Shown here piece after piece: positions 1 to 7,546 of a DNA stretch of 14,832 bases. This stretch comes from CAZDUS01 sp964535015 (GTDB lineage Bacteria > Verrucomicrobiota > Kiritimatiellia > CAIKKV01 > CAITUY01), in contig CAZHRU010000069.1 in NCBI GenBank assembly GCA_964535015.1, positions 1 to 14,832 of the forward strand, read 5' to 3'. Under the pieces are notes generated by a model. The model did not search any database and was not told the origin of the DNA. It saw only the letters and a list, made by a program, of their open reading frames with translations. How positions within the stretch are numbered: position 1 is the stretch's first letter; each line of letters begins with the position of its first letter. Made by a program: the position numbers and the translations under genes.

Positions 1-2
1 TT

Positions 3-548
3 GCCGCCTTCATCCCGGTGGTCAGTGGCGGCATCGGCGGCATGCTCGCCGGCCACGCCACCACCCTCCGCAATGACCGCGCTTTCCTGGTATCGCAAGG
101 CGCCTCCAAGACCGTCTATTACGCCGGAGCCCTCCTGCTCTGGTTCGTCCCCGGCCTGCACCTGGCACGCGGAGGCGGCGCCTCCCTATTGCGCGGCCTG
201 CACGCTCCACCCCTGGATTCCTACGGCACCATCGTGGCCGCACTTGCCCTTGCCACGGCCACCTCCCTGCTGGCATTGCCATTCCTGGCGCGCACCCTGG
301 TCTGGACCATCAACCGCTGCGGACACCAGACCATCTCCTGGATCGCCCTGGGCCTCATCGTCCTTGGCATCGGCAGCCTGACCGGCCCAGGCGGATGGGG
401 CGTCATGCTCGTCGCCACCGCCATTGGCCTGATCCCCGTCCTGTCCGGGTCACGCCGCATGAACGCACTCGGCATCATCCTCCTGCCCCTGGCCTGCAAC
501 ATGTCGGGCATCGGCCCCGACATCGCCCGTTTCCTCGGAGTGCTCTGA
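3..548 (+). CDS. TctA-like (COG1784-type) membrane transporter, C-terminal part
   Basis: The gene is cut by the left window edge: the frame is open from base 3, where it reads AAFIPVVSGGIGGMLAG, so the first in-window GTG at 18 is not the true start. About 181 residues are visible, with several hydrophobic helices. A Gly-rich GGIGGMLAGHA stretch is followed by a GA-containing segment and, near the end, 'ATAIGLIPVLSGSRRMNALGIILLP'-type sequence. This closing pattern (aiGLiP...g.rR...lGilLLP) matches the end of TctA-like permeases of the predicted-transporter type that is common in archaea and sporadic in bacteria. The substrate is unknown. The stop is followed one base later by the ATG of the next gene, so the two are almost certainly co-transcribed. 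The assignment rests on the C-terminal pattern only. Confidence 0.65.
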   Translation, partial: AAFIPVVSGGIGGMLAGHATTLRNDRAFLVSQGASKTVYYAGALLLWFVPGLHLARGGGASLLRGLHAPPLDSYGTIVAALALATATSLLALPFLARTLVWTINRCGHQTISWIALGLIVLGIGSLTGPGGWGVMLVATAIGLIPVLSGSRRMNALGIILLPLACNMSGIGPDIARFLGVL

Positions 549-549
549 C

Positions 550-1479
550 ATGAAAGGCATCACGCACTTCACCGTAGGCGTGGCGTTCGCCTCGTGCTTT
601 CCATCCGCCATCCACGCCGGGGCCGACGGCCATCCGCTCTGCTTCATCCTGGGCGGCGTCTGCGGCCTCATGCCGGACACCCTCGACTTCAAAGTGCTCC
701 GCTTCCTGCACCCGCATGACGTGGAAGTCATCCCGGACCCATCCCGCCCTGACCCCGCCCTGCTCGCCACCGCCCTCGCCGAGGCCATCGGCCGGACCCA
801 CGCCACCCGAAAGACAACCCGTATCCAATTGCACACGTCCCAACCCGGCGCCGGCCTGTGGCATCAATTCCGCATCACGCTGAACGGCCCCGCCCGCCAC
901 CTCATCGTCGCCTATACCGGTATCGTCACCACCAGCCGCCATCCCGTTCCAGACCAACCGTACCCCCCCGCCGAAGCCGTCGCCGCCCTGCCCTGCGCGG
1001 TCGCCACGGATTACACCGCCACAACGGAAATGGACATCTTCAGCGGCCCTTCCTTCGCCTTCGAATCGCTTGCCGATGGCCGGGTCCAAACCCGCTTCAT
1101 CCCCTGGCATCGCCATTGGACCCATAGTCTTCCGGTGGCGGGTACCGTCGGACTGGCCCTCGGGTGGAATCTCGGCTGGGTAACAGGCCTCATCGCCGGC
1201 GGCGCCTGGACCTTGCATGCCCTGCTCGATCAGTGCGGATTCATGGGCTCCAACCTGCTGTTCCCCTTCACACGCCGCCGCACGCCGGGACTGCAATGGA
1301 TCGCCTCCTCCAACACACTGGCAAATCTGGGCGTCGTGTGGCTGTCGTGCCTGGTGGTGTACTGGAATCTGGCGCGCCTGGCGCCAACCGTTACCGCCCC
1401 TTCCCTCGTGCACCTGCTTCTCTATGCCGGCGCCCTGCCCCTGGCCCTCGCCGCCTGGCTACATCGGAATCTGAAATAA
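550..1479 (+). CDS. Membrane-bound metal-dependent hydrolase, YdjM/DUF457-like, with an internal insertion
   Basis: A 309-residue predicted inner-membrane protein. The family landmarks are all present: an N-terminal MKGITHFTVG with His6, a Gly-rich helix ending in MPDTLD (residues 41-46), HRHWTHS (187-193), HALLDQCG (223-230) with a further Gly and LLFPF (236-240), then two C-terminal hydrophobic helices. In the YdjM-like family these His and Asp residues are thought to bind metal. The reaction is not known. The start is supported by CGGAG nine bases upstream. The gene follows the TctA-like gene after one base and ends six bases before a convergent gene. In compact relatives the PD.D and HR..THS motifs lie close together. 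Here about 140 residues separate them (47-186), including mainly polar sequence. That insertion looks extracytoplasmic or cytoplasmic and has no recognised domain. Confidence 0.75.
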   Translation: MKGITHFTVGVAFASCFPSAIHAGADGHPLCFILGGVCGLMPDTLDFKVLRFLHPHDVEVIPDPSRPDPALLATALAEAIGRTHATRKTTRIQLHTSQPGAGLWHQFRITLNGPARHLIVAYTGIVTTSRHPVPDQPYPPAEAVAALPCAVATDYTATTEMDIFSGPSFAFESLADGRVQTRFIPWHRHWTHSLPVAGTVGLALGWNLGWVTGLIAGGAWTLHALLDQCGFMGSNLLFPFTRRRTPGLQWIASSNTLANLGVVWLSCLVVYWNLARLAPTVTAPSLVHLLLYAGALPLALAAWLHRNLK

Positions 1480-1484
1480 GCCCT

Positions 1485-2234
1485 TCAGTCGTGCGGCGGA
1501 AGAACACCATTCTCGTTGAGATAGTTGCGTACCTCTTCCGGCAGAGGCCCCTTCCCCGCCCACTTGACCTTGAAGTTTCCCGCATCGCCATTCATCCTGA
1601 ACACCAGCGGCCGCCCGGGAAGCGGAATGTAGGGAGGAAAATCCCCGCCCCGCATCTTCATGAACTTCTCCAACCGCGTCGGCAGAGGACCGACCCCGTT
1701 ATACTGAATGTATTCACTCACCACATGATAGAGCCGCTCTTGCACATCCGAAACCTTCTCGACCGGTGTCTCAGGACTCGCCTCCTGACTCACCTTCGCC
1801 TTCCGCGGTTTGTCCTTGCCGTAAACCGCCCAGGAAAACCCTATCGCTTCCAATCGCTTGACGCGTTCCGGAGCCAGCGTTCCCTTCTTGTTCCGGTGAC
1901 GCTGATTCGCCACCCAGTTGGCCAGATTCAAGTCGCGCGCCCATTGCGAAGGCACATCGCAAGTCCCCTGCTTCTTCTTGAATGTTACGAGCCGGTCGAA
2001 CATCCCGTCCCACACCCGGTCCGTGGGTGACCAGACAAATCCGAGTCTGTCGAGCAACTCCACTTGCTTCGCCGTCACCTCGCCCAGTTTGCGGCGGTAT
2101 CGTTGCATCGCCACCCAGCGGCCAAGTTGGGGATTCTTTTTCCAGTTGGCGGGCACCTTGCAGTGTCCCTGCTTCCTGCAAAACGCCGAAAGCGCTTTGT
2201 ACATCTCATCCCAATCGACGCCTTGACGGGCCAT
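1485..2234 (-). CDS. Two-repeat helicase-associated (HA) domain protein
   Basis: A 249-residue cytoplasmic protein without signal peptide or membrane helices. Residues 7-68 and 75-135 are two copies of the helicase-associated repeat: W..M...L..F....G.C.VP..W.....L..WV..QR...K.G.L.....LD.LGF.W. These domains usually occur in tandem at the C-terminus of DEAD/DEAH-type helicases and are thought to bind nucleic acid. Here no helicase domain is attached or encoded next door. The last ~100 residues (from about 150) are a separate, unrecognised segment containing GGDFPPYIPLPGRP and ending NENGVLPPHD. ATG at 2234 was chosen because GGAGAG lies five bases upstream; an in-frame TTG at 2270 would add 12 residues but lacks a ribosome site. 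The gene is 78 bases downstream of the SDR gene and may be a separate unit. Confidence 0.8.
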   Translation of the reverse strand: MARQGVDWDEMYKALSAFCRKQGHCKVPANWKKNPQLGRWVAMQRYRRKLGEVTAKQVELLDRLGFVWSPTDRVWDGMFDRLVTFKKKQGTCDVPSQWARDLNLANWVANQRHRNKKGTLAPERVKRLEAIGFSWAVYGKDKPRKAKVSQEASPETPVEKVSDVQERLYHVVSEYIQYNGVGPLPTRLEKFMKMRGGDFPPYIPLPGRPLVFRMNGDAGNFKVKWAGKGPLPEEVRNYLNENGVLPPHD

Positions 2235-2312
2235 GACTGCTCTCCAGCGGTGAATTACTCGATCACTCAACCAACCGGCACAAACCGATTCTCGTGTTGC
2301 GGCACTATACTG

Positions 2313-3239
2313 TCACGTCAAAGCAGGATGGACAACTTCTTTTCTGAGACGCCCGATCCAAGGTTGGCATCGCCCCAGCACTTCCGGCAACACCGCATCG
2401 CAATCGCGTGGAATCGGCGCCCCCAACGCCCGCAGGCGGTCCACGGACAAACGGGCGTCCGGCGGACGCGTTGCCTTCCGCGTGGCATCGAAGGCCGCCG
2501 GCCGGATATGATCCGGCTTCACCCCGAGTACCCGGCCAATCAGCAACGCCCACTCATACCGGGTCACCCCGACCTGGGTCCCCGCCTGCACCGCACCTCC
2601 CACCTCACGCCGCCCCAGAAGGAACCGGATCACCTCCGCCACGTCCTCCACGAACAACGGATAACGCTTGAGGACATGATCCTGTTCATTGGGTTTCCCG
2701 CCAAGCACCGCCTCGATCCCTTCCTCAAGCATCGGCGAAGACACCCGCTCGGAAGGGACCCCGTACAGGGCCCCGATCCGCAGGATACAAGCCCCGGGGT
2801 AAATCGCCGCCACCTCACGCTCCGCCGCCACCTTGGTCTCCCCATAGACGTTGACCGGCTGGCAGGAATCCGTCTCGCCATAGGGCGGATTGGTCCCGGG
2901 AAACACATAGTCAGTTGAAATATGAATCATCCGGGCGCCCCGTTCAAACGCCAGCCGCGCCAACCGCGCGGGCACCTCGGTGTTCAGGGCGAACGCCACC
3001 TCACGATGGGCTTCACAAAAATCCGGACTGCGATGCGCCGCGCAATGGATCACCGCCTCCCACGCGTCGGCCCGCAACCGCTCCACATCGGCCGCCTTCG
3101 TGAGATCAACCGGCACCAGACCCGGCGCCGTCTTCAGGTGCGAGAGCGCCAGGACCGGAAACTCGCGCCCCACCCGTTCCACCACGGCCTGCCCCAGAAG
3201 CCCGCTGGCTCCCGTCACCATGACCCGGCCCGTGTTCAT
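2313..3239 (-). CDS. SDR-family NAD(P)-dependent reductase, RmlD / MAT2B-like
   Basis: A 308-residue Rossmann-fold short-chain dehydrogenase of the RmlD_sub_bind type. The dinucleotide-binding motif TGASGLLG sits at residues 9-16 (Gly10, Gly13, Gly16). STDYVF (108-113) supplies the catalytic Ser/Thr region, and Tyr132-x-x-x-Lys136 (YGETK) is the catalytic pair. Relatives include dTDP-4-dehydrorhamnose reductase and the regulatory beta subunit of methionine adenosyltransferase. The C-terminal RPPDARLSVDRLRALG resembles the 'RP.d..L...kl..lG' segment of RmlD. No other dTDP-rhamnose gene is present here, so the substrate cannot be assigned. The ATG lies one base after the stop of the thioredoxin-like gene, implying translational coupling; there is no clear separate ribosome site. 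Confidence 0.8.
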   Translation of the reverse strand: MNTGRVMVTGASGLLGQAVVERVGREFPVLALSHLKTAPGLVPVDLTKAADVERLRADAWEAVIHCAAHRSPDFCEAHREVAFALNTEVPARLARLAFERGARMIHISTDYVFPGTNPPYGETDSCQPVNVYGETKVAAEREVAAIYPGACILRIGALYGVPSERVSSPMLEEGIEAVLGGKPNEQDHVLKRYPLFVEDVAEVIRFLLGRREVGGAVQAGTQVGVTRYEWALLIGRVLGVKPDHIRPAAFDATRKATRPPDARLSVDRLRALGAPIPRDCDAVLPEVLGRCQPWIGRLRKEVVHPALT

Positions 3240-3240
3240 C

Positions 3241-4104
3241 CTACAATTGCTGCAAGGCCTTCTTCATCGCCGCATCAATGTCACCCTCGGTGAAGCGATC
3301 GGTCAACTTCTCCACCAGTTTCCCCGACCGGCTGTAGAACCAGAACTGCGGCAATGCCTTGATCTCCTTCGCCTCGCAAACCGGCGCATCCCAACCCTGA
3401 ACCACAATGCGCGATACTACAATGCGCCCTCCGCTCTTCCGGGCCAGCACCTCGATGTAGTTGCCCTGCCTCACACTGGAATGGGCCGCCGCGTAATGGA
3501 AGTGCACCACATTCGCCACGCCTTTTCTTAGTTTGCTCTCCACATCCACGTCTTCACCCCGGCTGATCACGGGCACGTCCGGACTCTCAATCTCGCGCCA
3601 TTTTCCGGTCGGCTTCCACTCCCGCCCCGCGCCCGGCGCCCGCGGCGCCGGGGCCCCCACCGTCGTCACCCCGGGAACCGTTTTGGCAATCTGTTGCGCC
3701 GGACTCGGCGGCGGCTCCACCTCGGGCTCAGGCGCCGGCTCTTCCTTGATGGCCGGCCGTTCAATGATGGTAATGCTCTTCAGCATCGTCGCCGGCACAC
3801 GCGTCGCACCGGAGTTGTCCTCCAAATAAACGGTATACTTGTCGTACCCTTTGAAAACCACCGAGTCATAACGCTTGTTGAGCAACTCCACCGACACCGT
3901 AGGACTATCCTCCACCTTGATGCTCTTGACATTGGCGGCAAAGTCCCGGGCTTCCCCGCCCGCAGCCTTCTTGAAGACCAACTGGTGCTTGTCGAATCCG
4001 GCAAAAGTCCCGTCCAACACCTCCCCATTTGCCCGGATCAACTGATCGGCGGAAACGCCCTGGGTGATGCCCAACAGAATGATAGCCAGTATCGTCTCTT
4101 TCAC
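3241..4104 (-). CDS. Secreted thioredoxin-fold-like protein with two N-terminal beta repeats, lacking CxxC
   Basis: The function is not recognised. The GTG at 4104 gives 287 residues and is preceded by AGGAG with eight bases between; an ATG at 4122 overlaps the upstream TGA (ATGA) and would add six residues. From the GTG, residues 1-19 form a clean signal peptide (MKETILAIILLGITQGVSA). Two similar small-beta segments follow (about 24-64 and 71-114), each with a 'GyD...vyled..G..r.....k.I' pattern reminiscent of Sm/SHD1-like modules. Next comes a Pro/Glu-rich linker (115-165). The C-terminal ~95 residues read like a thioredoxin fold: ANVVHFHYAA..SSVRQGNY, then LPQFWFY..SGKLVEKL with the cis-Pro position. 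The place of CxxC is AHSS, and only one Cys (243) is present, so redox exchange is unlikely. The gene sits between mpg and the SDR gene in a tight operon. Confidence 0.6.
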   Translation of the reverse strand: MKETILAIILLGITQGVSADQLIRANGEVLDGTFAGFDKHQLVFKKAAGGEARDFAANVKSIKVEDSPTVSVELLNKRYDSVVFKGYDKYTVYLEDNSGATRVPATMLKSITIIERPAIKEEPAPEPEVEPPPSPAQQIAKTVPGVTTVGAPAPRAPGAGREWKPTGKWREIESPDVPVISRGEDVDVESKLRKGVANVVHFHYAAAHSSVRQGNYIEVLARKSGGRIVVSRIVVQGWDAPVCEAKEIKALPQFWFYSRSGKLVEKLTDRFTEGDIDAAMKKALQQL

Positions 4105-4118
4105 CCGTGCTTCTCCTC

Positions 4119-4709
4119 TCATTCAGGCAGACTTGTCCAGGAACTGCCCCTTAGCCGGAACCGCCACGGCAACGCCGCATCCGCCCCGGCATAGTCCACC
4201 CCCACCCGCGGCCCGGCCACAATGTCGGCCGCAGCCACCCGGTCCCTGCCTCGTTCGATCCAAACCTTATTCCCCGTCAGCACGCATCCATTACACTCCA
4301 ACCCGAGACCCAACGCTTCGGTCAGCATTCCCGGCCCGCCCGCCACCCGCCGATCCAGATGCCGGCGCCGGCGCCGGACCATCATCGTTTCCACCCCCAC
4401 CTGCGGCTCCACGGCACGGATCAGGATGGCATGCGGAATTCCCGCCACATGGGTCACCACATTGAACAAGGTATGCAGACCGTAACACAGGTAGAGGTAC
4501 GCCACGCCACCATCCCGAAACATCATCTCCGTTCGCGCCGTCCGCCGGTTCCCGTACGCATGACTGGCCCGATCCTCCGGCCCCGCATATGCCTCCGTCT
4601 CCACAATGCGCCCGCCCGTCACCACGCGCCCACCTAACCGCGTCATCAGCCGCATCCCCAGCAAGTCCTTCGCCACCTGCACCACATCCGGACGACGGTA
4701 AAACTCCAT
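4119..4709 (-). CDS. mpg: 3-methyladenine DNA glycosylase, AAG/MPG family
   Basis: A base-excision-repair enzyme that removes alkylated purines such as 3-methyladenine and hypoxanthine. From ATG 4709 it is 196 residues, normal for bacterial AAG proteins. The hallmark block IVETEAYAGPEDRASH (residues 35-50) contains the catalytic Glu39, the intercalating-region Tyr41 and His50. It is followed by GNRRTARTEMMF, YLYLCYGLHTLFNVV and AILIRAVEP, all typical of the family. The ATG at 4709 matches the family N-terminus (MEFYRRPD...AKDLLG), but GGAG abuts it with no spacing. An in-frame ATG at 4766 would add 19 residues; it lies inside a 7-base repeat tract and encodes a non-conserved leader, so I prefer 4709. 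The stop overlaps an alternative ATG of the downstream secreted protein. Confidence 0.88.
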   Translation of the reverse strand: MEFYRRPDVVQVAKDLLGMRLMTRLGGRVVTGGRIVETEAYAGPEDRASHAYGNRRTARTEMMFRDGGVAYLYLCYGLHTLFNVVTHVAGIPHAILIRAVEPQVGVETMMVRRRRRHLDRRVAGGPGMLTEALGLGLECNGCVLTGNKVWIERGRDRVAAADIVAGPRVGVDYAGADAALPWRFRLRGSSWTSLPE

Positions 4710-4763
4710 CTCCAACTTGCATCCAACCGTGAGTTGACGATTAGGATTGACCGCCTTAGTTAC

Positions 4764-4798
4764 CATTCACAATTCACCATTCACACCCCACACCCCCA
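4764..4798. repeat. Degenerate heptanucleotide tandem repeat between guaA and mpg
   Basis: Plus-strand units of seven bases run CATTCAC, AATTCAC, CATTCAC (4764-4784), then ACCCCAC and ACCCCCA (4785-4798). The first three differ at one base; the last two are degenerate. The tract fills most of the 94-base gap between the guaA stop and the preferred mpg start, and contains the alternative ATG for mpg. Confidence 0.7.
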
Positions 4799-4803
4799 CC
4801 CGC

Positions 4804-6348
4804 CTACTCCCACTCAATGGTCGCCGGCGGTTTGGAACTGATGTCATACACCACACGGTTGATCCCGGCCACCTCGTTGATGATCCGGCTGGAAATCCGC
4901 GCCAACGTGTCATACGGAACCCGCGACCAGTCGGCCGTCATGCCATCCTGGCTTTCCACAATCCGCAGGGCCACCACATTCTCGTACGTGCGGCTGTCGC
5001 CCATCACCCCCACCGTCTGAATGGGCAACAACACTGCAAACGACTGCCAGATCCGCGAATACATCGGGTCCTTCTGCATCTCCTCCTGCACCCTCAGATC
5101 GGCCTTCTGCAGAATCGCCACCCGCTCTGCCGTCACTTCTCCCAGAATCCGCACCGCCATCCCCGGCCCGGGAAAGGGCTGGCGGTTGACAATAAAGTCC
5201 GGCAACCCCAGTTCACGCCCCAACAACCGTACCTCATCCTTGAACAGTTCCCGGATCGGCTCAATCAACTTGAATTTGAGGTCGGCCGGCAACCCGCCCA
5301 CGTTGTGATGACTCTTGATCGTGACCGACGGTCCTCCTATCGGCGAGGCACTCTCAATCACATCCGGATACAACGTCCCTTGCGCCAGATACTGAATATC
5401 GCCAACCTTGCGGGCCTCCTCCGCGAAAACATCGATGAACGTCTTCCCTATCACCTTGCGCTTCTTCTCGGGTTCCTCAATACCCTTGAGGGCACGGAAG
5501 AACTGGTCCTGCGCATGCGCCACATGCAGATCCATGCCGAACGCCTCGCCAAAGGTCTGCTCCACCTGCCGCGCCTCGTCGTACCGCAACACACCGTTAT
5601 CCACAAATACACAGTGCAACTGCTTGCCAATGGCCCGGTGTAGCAACGCCGCCACCACCGAGGAATCCACACCGCCACTCAACCCGCAAAGCACCTGGCC
5701 CCCGCCCACCTTCTCCCGGATGGCCTGCACGCTTTCCTTGATGAACTGCGCCATCTCCCAGTCAGGACGGCACTTGCAGATGTCAAACAGGAACCGGCGC
5801 AGGATCTCCGACCCCTGCGGAGTATGCACCACTTCGGGGTGGAACTGCAGGCCGTAGATGCGCCGGGCGGCATTCCCCATCGCCGCCACCGGACAGGTCT
5901 CCGTCCGCGCCATCACCTTGAACCCCTGCGGCATCGTCTCCACCTGGTCACCATGGCTCATCCATACATCGAGCGCACCCGGCAAACCGCGAAACAGGTC
6001 GCCCGCCTCCGACACAGTCACCTGGGCGCTGCCATACTCCCGCTCACGGCCCGGCTTTACCACGCCGCCCAGCAACTTCGCCGTCATCTGCAACCCGTAG
6101 CAAATGCCCAGCACCGGCACTCCCAGGTCATACAACGCCGGATCACATAACGGCGACCCCTTGTCGAGAACACTCGCCGGCCCGCCCGAAAGAATGATGC
6201 CCGCCGGCTTGCGCGCCGCCAGGGCGGCGGCGGCCGTGTCAAATCGCAACAGTTCGGAATACACACGCTGCTCACGAACACGCCGCGCAATCAACTGGCT
6301 GTACTGCGAACCAAAGTCAAGTATGGCAATCCAATTGTGCCCCTGCAT
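4804..6348 (-). CDS. guaA: GMP synthase (glutamine-hydrolysing)
   Basis: Converts XMP, ATP and glutamine to GMP in de novo purine synthesis. At 514 residues it is full length. The N-terminal class I glutamine amidotransferase has GICYGLQ with nucleophile Cys83, and FHPEV with His170 and Glu172. The ATP-pyrophosphatase domain begins near residue 215 with the P-loop LSGGVDSS. The C-terminal dimerisation domain carries NRQPFPGPGMAVRILGE and ends with the canonical KPPATIEWE. The ATG lies four bases after the carA stop, with GGGAGG about nine bases upstream inside the carA end, so the two genes are translated from one message. Nothing in the active sites is missing. The operon couples pyrimidine/arginine (carA) and purine (guaA) glutamine amidotransferases. 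Confidence 0.97.
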   Translation of the reverse strand: MQGHNWIAILDFGSQYSQLIARRVREQRVYSELLRFDTAAAALAARKPAGIILSGGPASVLDKGSPLCDPALYDLGVPVLGICYGLQMTAKLLGGVVKPGREREYGSAQVTVSEAGDLFRGLPGALDVWMSHGDQVETMPQGFKVMARTETCPVAAMGNAARRIYGLQFHPEVVHTPQGSEILRRFLFDICKCRPDWEMAQFIKESVQAIREKVGGGQVLCGLSGGVDSSVVAALLHRAIGKQLHCVFVDNGVLRYDEARQVEQTFGEAFGMDLHVAHAQDQFFRALKGIEEPEKKRKVIGKTFIDVFAEEARKVGDIQYLAQGTLYPDVIESASPIGGPSVTIKSHHNVGGLPADLKFKLIEPIRELFKDEVRLLGRELGLPDFIVNRQPFPGPGMAVRILGEVTAERVAILQKADLRVQEEMQKDPMYSRIWQSFAVLLPIQTVGVMGDSRTYENVVALRIVESQDGMTADWSRVPYDTLARISSRIINEVAGINRVVYDISSKPPATIEWE

Positions 6349-6352
6349 AGTC

Positions 6353-7510
6353 CTAGGCCTCCCGGATCAGTTCGCGGAATTGCGCGAATAGGTAATACGG
6401 ATCATGGGGCCCCGGCGCCGCCTCGGGATGATATTGCACACAGAACATCGGCTCCTTCCGATGCCGTAACCCTTCCACCGTCTGGTCGTTAAGATTGATA
6501 TGGGTGACTTCCACCATTCCTGCGTCCAACGTCGCCGGATCCACCGCGAAATTGTGGTTCTGCGACGTAATCTCAACCGATCCCGTCCTCAGATTCTTGA
6601 CCGGATGGTTGCAACCGTGATGTCCGAACTTCAACCGGTAGGTCTTCCCCCCGCAGGCCAACCCGAGAATCTGGTGCCCAAGGCAAATCCCCATCATCGG
6701 CACCTTCCCCAACAGGGCCTGCGCCGCCTCAATCGCATACGTCACCGCCGCCGGATCCGCCGGTCCATTGGACAGAAATACTCCGTCGGGCTTCAGGGCC
6801 AGCACCGCCGCCGCAGGGGTCTTCGCCGGCACCACCGTGACATCCATGCCATGCAACCGCAACCCGCGCAATATGTTCCACTTGATGCCGAAATCGTAGG
6901 CCACAATCCGCAGATCCATCTTGGGCAGCGTCTCCGCCACACCCCACGACGCCGTCAACGCCCCATCCGCATCCCACCGGTAGGACTCCTGACAGGAAAC
7001 ACGGCTGGCGTAGTCCTGACCATCCAGCCCGCCCCATTCCTTGGCCCGCTTGACAGCCTCACCTTCGTCCACCGTTCCCGTCGCGCACAGGAATGCCCGC
7101 TGGGTCCCCTCCGTCCGCAACCGGGTCGTCAACGCACGCGTGTCAATCCCGGCAATGGCGGGAATCTTCTCCCGGATAAGATGCTCCGTCAGGGACCCTT
7201 CCTCCCGCCAGTTGCTGGGCGTGTTCATGGCGTGAATGATGAACCCGTTGGCAAAAAGCTTGCGGCTTTCCATGTCCGCCTTGTTCATCCCCGTATTGCC
7301 AATCTCCGGATAGGTCATGGTCACGAATTGACCACTGTACGAAGGATCACTGAGAATTTCCTGGTATCCGGACATTCCTGTGTTGAAAACCACCTCGCCG
7401 AACGTATCGACGGGAGCGCCGACGGAATGACCCCGCAGAATGGTTCCATCCTGCAATGCCAGAAACGCCTTCCGCTCACGCTGTTCCTTCCAATTCCATT
7501 TTGAAGACAT
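6353..7510 (-). CDS. carA: Carbamoyl-phosphate synthase small (glutaminase) subunit
   Basis: Supplies ammonia from glutamine to the large subunit CarB for carbamoyl phosphate, the precursor of pyrimidines and arginine. From ATG 7510 it is 385 residues, the usual length. The N-terminal CPSase_sm_chain domain has FGEVVFNTGMSGYQEILSDPSY, GQFVTMTYPEIGNTG and GIDTRALT. The C-terminal glutamine amidotransferase has LSNGPADP, GICLGHQ with Cys276, KFGHHGCNHPV and YHPEA with His361 and Glu363, a complete triad. The ATG at 7510 has AGGAG nine bases upstream; an in-frame TTG at 7531 would add seven residues and has no support. carB is not in the window, so the large subunit must be encoded elsewhere. 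The gene leads directly into guaA and follows the nucleotidyltransferase-like gene after 36 bases. Confidence 0.96.
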   Translation of the reverse strand: MSSKWNWKEQRERKAFLALQDGTILRGHSVGAPVDTFGEVVFNTGMSGYQEILSDPSYSGQFVTMTYPEIGNTGMNKADMESRKLFANGFIIHAMNTPSNWREEGSLTEHLIREKIPAIAGIDTRALTTRLRTEGTQRAFLCATGTVDEGEAVKRAKEWGGLDGQDYASRVSCQESYRWDADGALTASWGVAETLPKMDLRIVAYDFGIKWNILRGLRLHGMDVTVVPAKTPAAAVLALKPDGVFLSNGPADPAAVTYAIEAAQALLGKVPMMGICLGHQILGLACGGKTYRLKFGHHGCNHPVKNLRTGSVEITSQNHNFAVDPATLDAGMVEVTHINLNDQTVEGLRHRKEPMFCVQYHPEAAPGPHDPYYLFAQFRELIREA

Positions 7511-7546
7511 GCCGCAAAACTCCTGTGCCAAAAAAGTTCGCGTACT

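Noticed and set aside
858..1127. Arg/Pro-rich open frame inside the YdjM-like gene, and similar GC-rich shadow frames elsewhere (e.g. 1164-2030, 2064-2918, 6500-7504, 11541-12749)
   Set aside because: They overlap well-supported genes, have repetitive Arg/Pro/His or Gly/Val composition, and result from the scarcity of stop codons in GC-rich DNA.
4710..4766. 19-residue N-terminal extension of the DNA glycosylase
   Set aside because: It begins inside a 7-base repeat tract and has no counterpart in family members; kept only as an alternative start.
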